This document shows positions 19,193 through 28,280 of a DNA stretch of 64,000 nucleotides, one piece after another. The DNA comes from Edaphobacter modestus (GTDB lineage Bacteria; Acidobacteriota; Terriglobia; Terriglobales; Acidobacteriaceae): positions 5,580,001 through 5,644,000 of the forward strand of contig NZ_SHKW01000001.1 of assembly GCF_004217555.1 (NCBI RefSeq), read 5' to 3'. The position numbers and the translations under genes are program-made. The notes beneath the pieces were generated by a model that was not told the origin of the DNA, did not search any database, and saw only the letters and a program-made list of their open reading frames with translations. Each line of letters begins with the position of its first letter. Position 1 is the first letter of the stretch.

Positions 19193-20437
19193 TCAGTTTG
19201 GGAGCAGACCCAGCTTGGAACTGGAGACGTCCCTGGGGCGTAATTTGGTTGGGCCTGCATTCTTCTCTTCGTAGAGCGCTTTGTCGCACCGCATGAAAAG
19301 CTGCTCCCAGTCCTGCTCAGGCGAGTTCAGCTCGGCGAGCCCGAAGCTTGCACTCACCCTCGTGTGGATCTGGCCGTAGACAATCTCGGTCGCAGCAATG
19401 GAGACGCGGATCCGTTCGATGATCGTGGAGGCTTCGGCGATCGAGGTTCGAGGCAGCAGTACGGCGAACTCATCTCCACCGATGCGAGCGAGGATATCGT
19501 CTGGGCGCAGGTGATTCCGGAGACATGCGGCGACGGCAATCAAGGCGGCGTCGCCGCAATGATGTCCGAAGCAGTCGTTGATCTGTTTGAAAGCATCCAG
19601 GTCGATTACAACCGCAGAGAGGGGCACGGAATCTTTTCTGCAGATCAGAATGCTCTGCTCAGCGGCGCGCTCCACGCCGCGGCGGTTCAATGCCCCGGTA
19701 AGAGGGTCGGTGATTGTCTGGACCTCGAGCTTGCCGCGCAGCATGGCCGCCGTCATCCAGACGAAGGAGACCATGGCTCCCACTTGCAGGCAGGAGTTGA
19801 CGATGAGAATCCATGCAAGGAACGGTCCCGCGTTGAGGTAGTTATGCGGGGCACCATGGAGTGCGACTCCTACAATGCGGACGATGTTGGTGATACAAAG
19901 CCCGACCAACATCAGCGTCATCGAGAGGATAGGAATTCGCAGGGCCGGGCTGCGATTGCGATAAAGAAAGAAAGCGATCTGGCCATGCTGACAGCCGAGC
20001 ACCAGGCTAAGTGCTATAAGCCGCTTTCCCGTATCTGGATGAAACCAGCCATACTGCAGCATGGTGACCAGACCGATCAGGAACAAAAAGATCTGCAGGT
20101 AGAAATACGAAGTCTTGCGACCCAGAAAGCCGATGAGAGAGAAAGAAAGGAAGGCGTAGCCGATTACGACGAAGAGGTTTCCAAGAACGATCGAGATAAG
20201 GTCGGGGATATGCCCTCTCATCGCGACCGCGCTCGCCCCCAGAAAGACGAAAAAGCCATAAAGGGAGAAGGCGTAAACCCCCTTTGTCCCTTTGTAGAGC
20301 CATGAGTTGGCGACAGTCAGGATGGTATACGAGGCGAGAAAGACGGCATGCTCGACGTGCAGAGTATGAATGTCCAAGTGGGTGGCCCCGATACCAGTTT
20401 GCGACAATCTTATGCTAAACAACCGTTTTTCCTGCAC
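19193..20437 (-). CDS. Membrane-bound diguanylate cyclase (GGDEF)
   Basis: Makes the second messenger cyclic di-GMP. The first 235 residues hold about six to seven hydrophobic helices with no recognised sensor domain. The GGDEF domain starts TDPLTGALNRRGVE and has the catalytic motif ARIGGDEFAVLL. RPDD lies exactly five residues before GGDEF, matching the RxxD inhibitory site for product feedback. Start is a GTG at 20437; a later start near 20376 would keep all domains. No EAL domain follows. Confidence 0.9.
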   Translation of the reverse strand: MQEKRLFSIRLSQTGIGATHLDIHTLHVEHAVFLASYTILTVANSWLYKGTKGVYAFSLYGFFVFLGASAVAMRGHIPDLISIVLGNLFVVIGYAFLSFSLIGFLGRKTSYFYLQIFLFLIGLVTMLQYGWFHPDTGKRLIALSLVLGCQHGQIAFFLYRNRSPALRIPILSMTLMLVGLCITNIVRIVGVALHGAPHNYLNAGPFLAWILIVNSCLQVGAMVSFVWMTAAMLRGKLEVQTITDPLTGALNRRGVERAAEQSILICRKDSVPLSAVVIDLDAFKQINDCFGHHCGDAALIAVAACLRNHLRPDDILARIGGDEFAVLLPRTSIAEASTIIERIRVSIAATEIVYGQIHTRVSASFGLAELNSPEQDWEQLFMRCDKALYEEKNAGPTKLRPRDVSSSKLGLLPN

Positions 20438-20553
20438 AGCTTTGTTTTGATTCGGAGATTTGCCTCCCGCTTAGGTGTGCCCGATCCCGGGCAAGAGCCT
20501 CATTTCTCCGCTGAGACGCGCGTTAGCTGGCCGTCGACCTCGCCGGCGAGAGT

Positions 20554-20934
20554 CTAGGTTGTGGAGGGGCTCTGCTGCCGCTTATAGGCGATGCCGGCTT
20601 TGAAGTTTTGCGCGATTCTCTGCGATCGGGCAATGACGTTGGCAGCATGACGGGGCGGCAGAACTTCGTTTGCCGTCACGGCGAAGAGACTGAGCCAGCG
20701 CTCAAAGTGCTCAGGGTCGAGCGGAAGTTGAAGATGCGTCATCATGGGGTCGCCTTTGTAGCGGCTGGTGGTGAGCAGGATGGTCGACCAGAAATCCTTG
20801 AGTGTGGAGAGATGATGAGGCCAGTCACCCACGATGGCGTTGAAGATGGGACCGATATCGGGATCGATACGGACCCTGGCGTAGAAGGTGTCCACGAGCG
20901 TGGCGATCTCGGCCTCGGTGATCTTCGGTTCCAT
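20554..20934 (-). CDS. Group III truncated haemoglobin
   Basis: 126-residue globin. The pattern EAEIATLVDTFYARVRIDPD, then IFNAIVGDWPHHLSTLKDFW with the distal-side residues, and later LPLDPEHFERWLSLF with the histidine in the proximal region, fits the group III family. Family members bind oxygen or other small ligands; the physiological role is open. It lies 33 bp downstream of the GMC oxidoreductase on the same strand and may be cotranscribed. Confidence 0.88.
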   Translation of the reverse strand: MEPKITEAEIATLVDTFYARVRIDPDIGPIFNAIVGDWPHHLSTLKDFWSTILLTTSRYKGDPMMTHLQLPLDPEHFERWLSLFAVTANEVLPPRHAANVIARSQRIAQNFKAGIAYKRQQSPSTT

Positions 20935-20967
20935 GGCATCTATCAGTTCACGATTGCTTTGACGGCG

Positions 20968-22530
20968 TCAAACTCGCTTCTCCATAAGATGGTTGGCGAG
21001 ACGGATTCCAAGCGCGGTGATCGTCAGGGATGGATTTGCGCTTCCGGCTGTGTGAAACACAGAACCGTCGCAGACATAGAGATTGTTCACCCCAAAGACC
21101 TGGAGCTGCGCGTCGACGACGCCTCCCGAGGGAGAATCCGACATGCGCGCGGTTCCCAGATGATGAGCCGCAGAGGTGAGATGTTTTGTCCAGTCCTCGA
21201 TTCGATCTACGGCCTCGATGCGATGTTGTCTGGATCGCAGGCCTTTGTCGAAGGCCAGGCGCGTGAAGGTTTCAAAGCTAGTGAAATCTCTTGAATGGAG
21301 CTGCCAATGCACGGAAGCGACCGGGTAGCCGAATCGATCTCGTACTTTTGGGGAGAGACGGGTGCGGCTGTCGGAGTTCGGCAGTTGCTCGGTCATAAAG
21401 AACAGCTCACCATAGCGGTAGATCGCGGGCAAGCGGCAGCGCGCAACAAGGATGCGGTAGAGCAGATTGGGCGAGCCGAAGATTCCGGCAATCTGGCCGA
21501 CCGAAAGGTCGCGCAGGCCTCGCGTGCCGATAAAGGAAAGTCTCAGGTCTGCCCGGATGTGTTGCCCGGCAATGCAGGGTCGAATCATGAAGTAGTGGTT
21601 GGGCACAGCGGCGGCTGCCTGGTGTTCCGGCCGGAGCGTAAGGGAGACGCGCAGATGCCTGAAGCCGCCGGGAAGCGAGAGCGTGGAATAGGCGGGCGCG
21701 CGCAGCGGAAATCGAAAGCGAAGCATTGAGAACGGACCGGTAGGATGATCCATGAGGAAGCGGCCGACCATGTCGTGATCGTTGCCGATACCCTCCGGGC
21801 TGCGGGAGCGGGAGTTGAGCAGCAATCGGGGCGTCTCGAGGGCGCCGGCGCAAAGGATAAACCTCTGCGCTTTGATCCGGAAGATCTTTCCACCCGCGCC
21901 TGCCTTGAGAGCGATGATCCGGTTGCCCTCTTCATTCGAGATCAACTCGAGCGCGCAGGTGTTGAGGAGACATCGAAGCTGTCCGGCCTTAGCGAGCTCG
22001 AGAAGTTTTTTCTGCCACAGGTGAGGCGGCTTTCGATACTCCATCAGCTTCTGTTGCAGGATGGAGGAATCGAAGTCGATTGCCTTCATCGCGCGGCGGG
22101 CGGAAGCGCTGAGCGCTTCAGGTCGCAGGCCGGCGCACTCCTCATGGCCAAGCATCTGCGCGGCTCGATCGTAAAAGGGGTCGAGATCTTTCCGGCGAAT
22201 GGGCCAGCCGGCGAGGCCGAGCCAGGGCCGGGGCTCGAAGTCGATCTCTTCGAGAGGGTTGCTGTTTCCATGCCATAGATTGCTGGTTCCCCCGAGGGAG
22301 ATGGAGCGGGTAACGGGGATGCCGAAGGGGCGGCCGGTAATCTCCGCGGTGACACTGTCGTGGCGCTCAGGAGGAAGTCCGTTGACGTTTCCTGCTTCGA
22401 CGAGAAGCACGTCCTGACCAGCCCTGGCGAGGGTGTACGCAACCGCGGCTCCCCCCATTCCGGAGCCAACGACACAGTAGGCAGATTCCACTACAAAGTC
22501 CGTTCCGACAGCCCTGCCGTCGATGACCAT
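20968..22530 (-). CDS. GMC-family FAD-dependent oxidoreductase
   Basis: 520-residue flavoenzyme. It begins at ATG 22530 with GAGG just upstream. The dinucleotide-binding motif CVVGSGMGGAAVAYTLARAG is near residue 20, followed by VLLVEAGNVNG. A long middle substrate region includes LGGTSNLWHGNSNPLEEIDF and ALETPRLLLNSRSRSPEGIG, and the GMC C-terminal domain has HHLGTARMSD and NLYVCDGSVFHTAGSANPSL. Related enzymes oxidise sugars, alcohols or sterols; the substrate is unclear. Upstream (22531-22850) is its promoter region and repeat copy B. Confidence 0.88.
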   Translation of the reverse strand: MVIDGRAVGTDFVVESAYCVVGSGMGGAAVAYTLARAGQDVLLVEAGNVNGLPPERHDSVTAEITGRPFGIPVTRSISLGGTSNLWHGNSNPLEEIDFEPRPWLGLAGWPIRRKDLDPFYDRAAQMLGHEECAGLRPEALSASARRAMKAIDFDSSILQQKLMEYRKPPHLWQKKLLELAKAGQLRCLLNTCALELISNEEGNRIIALKAGAGGKIFRIKAQRFILCAGALETPRLLLNSRSRSPEGIGNDHDMVGRFLMDHPTGPFSMLRFRFPLRAPAYSTLSLPGGFRHLRVSLTLRPEHQAAAAVPNHYFMIRPCIAGQHIRADLRLSFIGTRGLRDLSVGQIAGIFGSPNLLYRILVARCRLPAIYRYGELFFMTEQLPNSDSRTRLSPKVRDRFGYPVASVHWQLHSRDFTSFETFTRLAFDKGLRSRQHRIEAVDRIEDWTKHLTSAAHHLGTARMSDSPSGGVVDAQLQVFGVNNLYVCDGSVFHTAGSANPSLTITALGIRLANHLMEKRV

Positions 22531-22726
22531 TAAGACCTCTGCCCGTGGAAATCCGGGCTCTCGTTTCACCTCGGGACAGGAATCGAACAAGGCTCAGCAA
22601 TTCAATACGATGAGGCAATTGTCCCGGGGCTACAAACCTAGCAGAGACCCGGCGGGAATTCATTTTTATTCGTATGGTGTCGCTTCACGCCCGACGGAGA
22701 GTGGAGGCTCTTTTTGCTCGCCCAGG

Positions 22727-22982
22727 CCCTACCCCCGGGTGGTGATTTCATAAGCGCTTTTATTGGAGCAGCTTACGCGATTTGCACAGGGCTAAAATAT
22801 TGAAAGCAGGGAATTTATGGGTCAAAATCTTGATTCTAAAGAGGAAAGCCCCAGGCATTAGAATGCCGGGGCTTTCCCACTTGTTTGATTTCCATTCCAG
22901 TATAGCGAATCAGGTTAAACTGATCGGCACTTTTAAATTGTTGATGATAGGTGATTTAAATGGGTATAGGGCTTGACAGGTT
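22727..22982 (+). repeat. Composite intergenic repeat, copy B (about 256 bp)
   Basis: Same orientation and order as copy A at 2713-3083: a C-rich start (22727-22740), two 30-bp units at 22794-22823 and 22824-22853 beginning AAAATATTGAA and AAAATCTTGAT, a short variable part that here contains a terminator hairpin, then the 82-bp tail at 22899-22980. In the tail, blocks AGTATAG, AAACT-ATCGGCA, GATTTAA and AGGGCTTGACAGG have exactly the same spacing as in copy A. The surrounding gap (22531-23022) holds no gene. Confidence 0.75.
22853..22877. terminator. Rho-independent-type hairpin inside repeat copy B
   Basis: GAAAGCCCC(A)GGCATT pairs with the following GAATGCC(G)GGGCTTTC, giving a long stem with A/T-rich flanks on both sides. 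It would stop minus-strand transcription from the VOC gene before the GMC promoter. Confidence 0.6.
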
Positions 22983-23022
22983 TGTGGCGAAACCCGGGAC
23001 GGATGTTTTTGATCTAGTTGCG

Positions 23023-23406
23023 TCAGGCGAGTGGCTTGCCGATCTCCCAGTGATGGCCGAAGGGATCGAGAACACGTCCGATGCGCCAGTCGTGTTCGGT
23101 CCTGATGGGGCAGATGGGGGTAGCGCCGGCCGCGATGGCGCGGTCGAAGGCGGCGTCGGGGTCTTCGATGGTGAGGATCATGCGGACGGTGCCGCCGTTG
23201 AGGGTCTCGGGGCTGAAGTTTTTGTACTCGGGGGCTTCATCGGCGACCCAAAAGCCGTAGCCGTTGATGGCGAGATTGCAGACTACGCCGCTGGTCGGGT
23301 CTTCGAAGCGGAAGAGCTCTTCGGCTGCGAAGGCGGCCTTGTAGAACTCGACTGCCTTGGCTCCGTTTCGGACAGAGAGGAACGGGACAAGGGTGGTGGG
23401 GATCAT
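23023..23406 (-). CDS. VOC-family protein (PhnB/glyoxalase-like)
   Basis: 127 residues. IPTTLVPFLSVRNGAKAVEF and the second half ending VLDPFGHHWEIGKPLA are the paired beta-alpha-beta-beta-beta modules of PhnB-type vicinal-oxygen-chelate proteins. The terminal HHWEIG supplies typical metal-site residues. A strong AAGGAGG sits directly before the ATG on the minus strand. Catalytic role unknown; such proteins are often annotated as glyoxalase/bleomycin-resistance-like without evidence for either. Confidence 0.85.
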   Translation of the reverse strand: MIPTTLVPFLSVRNGAKAVEFYKAAFAAEELFRFEDPTSGVVCNLAINGYGFWVADEAPEYKNFSPETLNGGTVRMILTIEDPDAAFDRAIAAGATPICPIRTEHDWRIGRVLDPFGHHWEIGKPLA

Positions 23407-23470
23407 GGTGCCTCCTTCGCTTCACTTGAAGGGCCGTGGAGGCAGTTTATCGCGGATTCCACGCGGGGAT

Positions 23471-23541
23471 GGTTCGTGCTTCCGCGCGAATGCCCACCTT
23501 GGCGACGATGATGCCGTCGCGAAGATGGGCACCCGATTTCG
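23471..23541 (+). repeat. Hairpin repeat, family 2, copy 1
   Basis: GGTTCG, a short stretch, GCGCGAATG-CCCAC, then a hairpin (23492-23506 with 23516-23530, 13 of 15 pairs) and GGGCACCCG. The same layout recurs at 24663-24733. Between the two lie the hypothetical gene and the GIY-YIG element. Confidence 0.6.
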
Positions 23542-23580
23542 TGGAGGAGGTTCGGGCCACTCGGCCCAACCGATTCAGCT

Positions 23581-23979
23581 CTACTTCCACTCCCATATTT
23601 TGGAGAGGGTGTTGCCGGAGGCATCCACTTCGTATTCGAAGGCTCCGCAGACGTTGTTGACGCGCGCAAGCTTCTGGGATGCGGTTTGGAAGAACAGCAT
23701 GCCGCGGTAGCTGACAGCACCTCCGGGGCCGAATTTACCTACGCCGGTTCCGGTCCAGGTGATGGCCTCGCCATCCTCCGTCAAGCTGAGGCCCTGTCCC
23801 TGGCCAAGAATGGAGCCATCCGGACGGATGACGGAGGTGTAGGTTCCCATACCGGTGGTGGGAGTACCGAATATCTGGCCGGTGTCTTCGAAGGAAACTT
23901 CTGCGGCTGGTGGGTCGATGGAGATGACCCGTCGGACAAGTCTTTTTCCTTTGGTTTCGCCAATCTGTTCTCCGAGCAT
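23581..23979 (-). CDS. Conserved hypothetical 132-aa protein
   Basis: Starts MLGEQIGETKGKRLVRRVIS and ends YEVDASGNTLSKIWEWK. AAAGAGAG 7 nt before ATG 23979 is a plausible ribosome site; the frame stays open upstream, through repeats, but that part is not protein-like. Beta-rich pattern with repeated GTGVGKFGPGG and FEDTGQIFGTPTTGMGTY suggests a small beta-barrel. I recall a family of similar unnamed proteins of this length in Acidobacteria and Actinobacteria. No signal peptide, no catalytic motif seen. Confidence 0.65.
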   Translation of the reverse strand: MLGEQIGETKGKRLVRRVISIDPPAAEVSFEDTGQIFGTPTTGMGTYTSVIRPDGSILGQGQGLSLTEDGEAITWTGTGVGKFGPGGAVSYRGMLFFQTASQKLARVNNVCGAFEYEVDASGNTLSKIWEWK

Positions 23980-24147
23980 GATGGATCTCTCTTTCACAAG
24001 GCTTGAATTGCACTTCCCCGGGGTGCGCAATTGTAGTCCCAGAAGCGGGCTGGTGATGGAGAGATGTTGGGAGGAGTGGGATGACCGATGGGATGGGTTG
24101 GGTTCGCGCTTTACGCGGTGCGCGGCCCTGCGTGACGTCCAGGGATT

Positions 24148-24210
24148 TGTCATCCTGAGCGAAGTTTGGCGCGTTCTTTGCGCCAGACGCAGTCGAAGGA
24201 CCTGCGGTTT
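24148..24210 (+). repeat. Left inverted repeat of the GIY-YIG element
   Basis: Outer part 24148-24164 (TGTCATCCTGAGCGAAG), an internal hairpin 24167-24185 (TGGCGC / GCGCCA), and inner part 24188-24209. The outer 17 nt and inner 22 nt are exact reverse complements of 24624-24640 and 24580-24601; only the hairpin differs. TCCTGAGCGAAG with TCGAAGGACCT is a repeat type I recall dispersed in many soil bacterial genomes. Confidence 0.8.
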
Positions 24211-24249
24211 GCTCGAGTTCAGGGGAGATGCGCTGCTATGCTGGGCTCG

Positions 24250-24566
24250 ATGAACGAAGCCATGTATTACACCTACATTGTGCAAGTCGCAGTCATAACT
24301 TCTATGTCGGTATGACGAGTGAGATTGAACTTAGGGTTGAGCAACACAAGCAAGGTCGATTCGAAGGGTATTCGAAAAAGTACAACTGCAACCGACTGGT
24401 GTGGTTTGAGCGGCATCCCTATGTTCAGGATGCAATTGCGAGAGAGAAGCAGTTGAAGGGATGGTCTCGCGCCAAGAAGATAGGGTTGATTGAACGGGAG
24501 AATCCGGCTTGGGTGGATCTGAGCGAAGAGTGGGGCCAGCCGGTGAAGATGATTGGTGAGGTTTGA
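24250..24566 (+). pseudogene. GIY-YIG nuclease gene, frameshifted
   Basis: The start MNEAMYYTYIVQ (ATG 24250) is in one frame and hits a stop at 24313. The rest, CASRSHNFYVGMTSEIELRV followed by EQHKQGRFEGYSKKYNCNRL, FERHPYVQDAIAREKQLKGW and ENPAWVDLSEEW, is in another frame to 24566. Joined, they give the compact stand-alone GIY-YIG (URI-type) domain: YTY...YVG motif, catalytic arginine region, and the E-x-x-LKGW helix. Restoring a second copy of TGTGCAA at about 24279 (7 nt) repairs the frame exactly, so a slippage deletion is the simplest cause. Sequencing error cannot be excluded. Confidence 0.75.
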
Positions 24567-24579
24567 GGACTGGAAAAGC

Positions 24580-24640
24580 AACCGCAGGTCCTTCGACTGC
24601 GTGGTTCGCAAATGCGCGAACCACTTCGCTCAGGATGACA
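24580..24640 (-). repeat. Right inverted repeat of the GIY-YIG element
   Basis: Inner part 24580-24601, hairpin 24602-24623 with an 8-bp stem (TGGTTCGC / GCGAACCA), outer part 24624-24640. Exact reverse complement of the left arm except in the hairpin. It begins 13 bp after the nuclease frame ends. Confidence 0.8.
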
Positions 24641-24662
24641 CGTTTTTTCGGGTATCGGGCAG

Positions 24663-24733
24663 GTTCGCGCTTTGCGCGAATGTCCCACTCATGCGATGAG
24701 ACCGCATGAATGGGGCACCCGGCACCCGATGGT
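24663..24733 (+). repeat. Hairpin repeat, family 2, copy 2
   Basis: Begins GGTTCGCGCTTTGCGCGAA (a 7-bp hairpin at 24664-24680), then a second hairpin 24682-24716 (GTCCCACTCATGCG with CGCATGAATGGGGC, one mismatch and one G-T pair), then CACCCGGCACCCG. Same layout as 23471-23541. Confidence 0.6.
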
Positions 24734-24762
24734 AGGTTATTCGGAATTTATGGGCCACCCGC

Positions 24763-25391
24763 CTAGACTGCTCTCTCGGCTAAAACGGCTGGCACCTGCG
24801 CCCACTGTGAAGAGATTGCGTTCCATCTCGCTGGAAATTTTGCTCTGACCAGCGGCGATGGGTGCGCCGAAGTTAACAATGTAAGATCTGTCTCGCCGAG
24901 ATATGCCTTGGCTTTTGCAGCCTTGCTTCCAACCAGAACTACAGCCCGGAGCATTGGAAGGAGGCTGACGAGTTCCAATGCTCCGGGCTACACCTTCGTC
25001 CAACTCCTGCCCCGTCACTTTACGTGTTCCATTCCACCAGGGGATTACATTCCACGTAACAGTTAGTTTTCGAGGGATCCCTGCATGTTGCATAAAGTTG
25101 AACGTTGCTTCCGCACTGGGATCATCGTTGTTGCGGCTAATGAATCCCGAACCGTCTTGGCTAGCTGTCATTGGACCGGGCTTTTCGAATAAGAAAGACT
25201 TGCGCATGAATCCCACCGTCAAATGGGTCGAACTCAGGGACCTCTACTGAACCACGCTCGCGCAGCTTGGCCGCATATGCAGTCAAAGGTGCAATGTGCG
25301 GTTGGTAAAGCATTGTTTGTCGACGTTGTCGCACGCCTGCTTCACGCATCGAGCGGGGTTTGTCATCTTGTTCATACTCGAACGTTGTCAT
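24763..25391 (-). pseudogene. Uracil-DNA-glycosylase-like gene with two frameshifts
   Basis: Three frames read in series make one protein: MTTFEYEQ...FDPFDGGIHAQV (from 25391), then FLFEKPGPMTASQDGSGFIS to NVIPWWNGTRKVTGQELDEG, then ALELVSLLPMLRAVVLVGSK and LTTSAHPSPLVRAKF-like text (LLTSAHPSPLVRAKF) to 24763. The breaks lie near 25190-25203 and near 24985. EKPGPMT, NVIPWWNG and the HPSP motif match the active-site and DNA-binding motifs of the uracil-DNA-glycosylase superfamily. Removing one C at about 24985 restores the second junction. Presumably inactive. Confidence 0.7.
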
Positions 25392-25420
25392 TTGGTGGCT
25401 CTCTGACATCCTCGTCAAAG

Positions 25421-26806
<1,386 letters not shown>

Positions 26807-26867
26807 GACTGTCTCAAGTTTAGCAGCGGGGTTCAGGGCTGTGGTCGCCAAGGGGTTCAGGGGGCGC

Positions 26868-27149
26868 TCAGGAGACTTTGGGTCCAGGGATCTCCTTTGG
26901 CCGGGTGAGAAAGGTCATGGAGACGTAGGCGCCGATCCACGATCCCAGGGCGGCGAAGAGGACGTAGATCCAGTGCCTGGTGTAGCTGATGACGGCGAAG
27001 GCGGACAGAATGTACCAGATACTGCTCCAGGTGGCGGCTGGAACGCGGCGGCGCGAGGAGACGGCGGCGTTGAATAGCACGTAGACGGCATCGGTGGCGG
27101 CGGTGGAGACCAGCACACCGAGCGCCAGCAGGGGATTGAGATGGGGCAT
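26868..27149 (-). CDS. Small membrane protein, about 93 aa
   Basis: Starts at ATG 27149 with AGGAGA just upstream. Three hydrophobic segments: PLLALGVLVSTAATDAVYVL, WSSIWYILSAFAVISYT and WIYVLFAALGSWIGAYVSMT, with a short basic loop SSRRRVPAAT. C-terminal tail FLTRPKEIPGPKVS. I do not recognise the family beyond a small inner-membrane protein. It is 61 bp upstream of ffh on the same strand, so it may be cotranscribed with ffh. Confidence 0.7.
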   Translation of the reverse strand: MPHLNPLLALGVLVSTAATDAVYVLFNAAVSSRRRVPAATWSSIWYILSAFAVISYTRHWIYVLFAALGSWIGAYVSMTFLTRPKEIPGPKVS

Positions 27150-27330
27150 GAGATTTCTCCTTTCGAATGAGGTTTCGGGAAGGCGATATCGGAATCCGGA
27201 TTTTGGGAACGATATTAGTCGGCCGATGCGAACAATTTTCGAGGGGAGTACGACGGAGGGTTCGTAGCTAAGCTGGTACGCGAACGAGCGGGGTCGGATT
27301 TTCCCGGGCGGTGGCGGAGATAATCGGTTC

Positions 27331-28278
27331 ATGCAAGCACGGTTGCAGCAGTCGGGTAATCTCCAGATTGTGCGGGAGTACATGGTGTTCCTGCGCGTGG
27401 AGAAGGGGATGAGGCCGGCGACCTGCGAGGCTTATCGGTGCGACCTGGAGCAGTTTGCCGAGCATGTGGAGGGGCGTGACGGCCTGCTGGTCACGGCGGG
27501 GCAGGAGGATGTCGGGGGCTTCATGGAGAGTTTGCGAAGCCACGGGGTCGATTCGCGGTCGGTTGCGCGGAAGCTGAGCGCGCTGCGAGGGTTCTATCGC
27601 TGGCTGCTGATGGATAAGAAGATCTCGCACGACCCGACGGTGAATGTGGAGAGCCCGTCGAGCTGGAAGATTCTGCCGAAGAGCCTCGCCGAGAGCGAGG
27701 TGGCGGAGATGCTGGAGAAGACGGGCGTGGCCGCGCGTGTTGCCGATGCGGATGGGCTGGCGCTGCGGGATCACGCGATTCTCGAGCTCCTGTATGGTGG
27801 CGGGCTGCGCGTAGGGGAGATCTGCTCGCTGCATGTGGAGGATCTTCACCTGGATACAGGCCGGGCGCAGGTTCGCGGCAAGGGCGACAAGGAGAGGATC
27901 GTTCCGCTGGGCCGATCGGCACTGGAGGCGCTGGAACGATATCTCGCGTTGGGGCGTCCGGAGCTTGAAGGCACGAAGAGAGAGCGCACGCTCTTTCTGA
28001 GCGTGCGGGGGAGACCCCTGACACGGCAGTGGGTGTGGGAGATGGTGCGGAGCGTTTCTCCCGCGGGAAGGAAGGCGAGCCCGCACAAGTTGCGCCACAG
28101 CTGTGCGACCCACATGGTGGATCACGGAGCCGACCTGCGAAGCGTGCAGACGCTGCTGGGACATGCCGACATTGCGACGACGCAGGTGTACACGCACGTG
28201 GCCCTGGGCCGTCTGAAGCAGGTTCATCGCATGCATCATCCGCGAGGGAAGCGGCCTGATTCCGGGGCGGAGGTTTAG
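27331..28278 (+). CDS. xerD: Tyrosine recombinase, XerD-like
   Basis: 315 residues. N-terminal SAM-like core-binding domain (YMVFLRVEKGMRPATCEAY) and catalytic domain with the R-H-R-H-Y set: first arginine in YGGGLRVGEIC, HKLRHSCATHMVDHGADL for the HxxR box, and LLGHADIATTQVYTHV with the histidine and nucleophilic tyrosine. Length and lack of extra domains fit chromosome-dimer-resolution Xer proteins rather than phage integrases. The next xer gene starts 2 bp after it. D/C naming follows sequence feel and should be treated as provisional. Confidence 0.85.
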   Translation: MQARLQQSGNLQIVREYMVFLRVEKGMRPATCEAYRCDLEQFAEHVEGRDGLLVTAGQEDVGGFMESLRSHGVDSRSVARKLSALRGFYRWLLMDKKISHDPTVNVESPSSWKILPKSLAESEVAEMLEKTGVAARVADADGLALRDHAILELLYGGGLRVGEICSLHVEDLHLDTGRAQVRGKGDKERIVPLGRSALEALERYLALGRPELEGTKRERTLFLSVRGRPLTRQWVWEMVRSVSPAGRKASPHKLRHSCATHMVDHGADLRSVQTLLGHADIATTQVYTHVALGRLKQVHRMHHPRGKRPDSGAEV

Positions 28279-28280
28279 CC

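Noticed and set aside
24737..25222. A genuine 161-aa gene on the minus strand
   Set aside because: Only its first part is protein-like and it continues in other frames as a glycosylase, so it is a fragment of the pseudogene.
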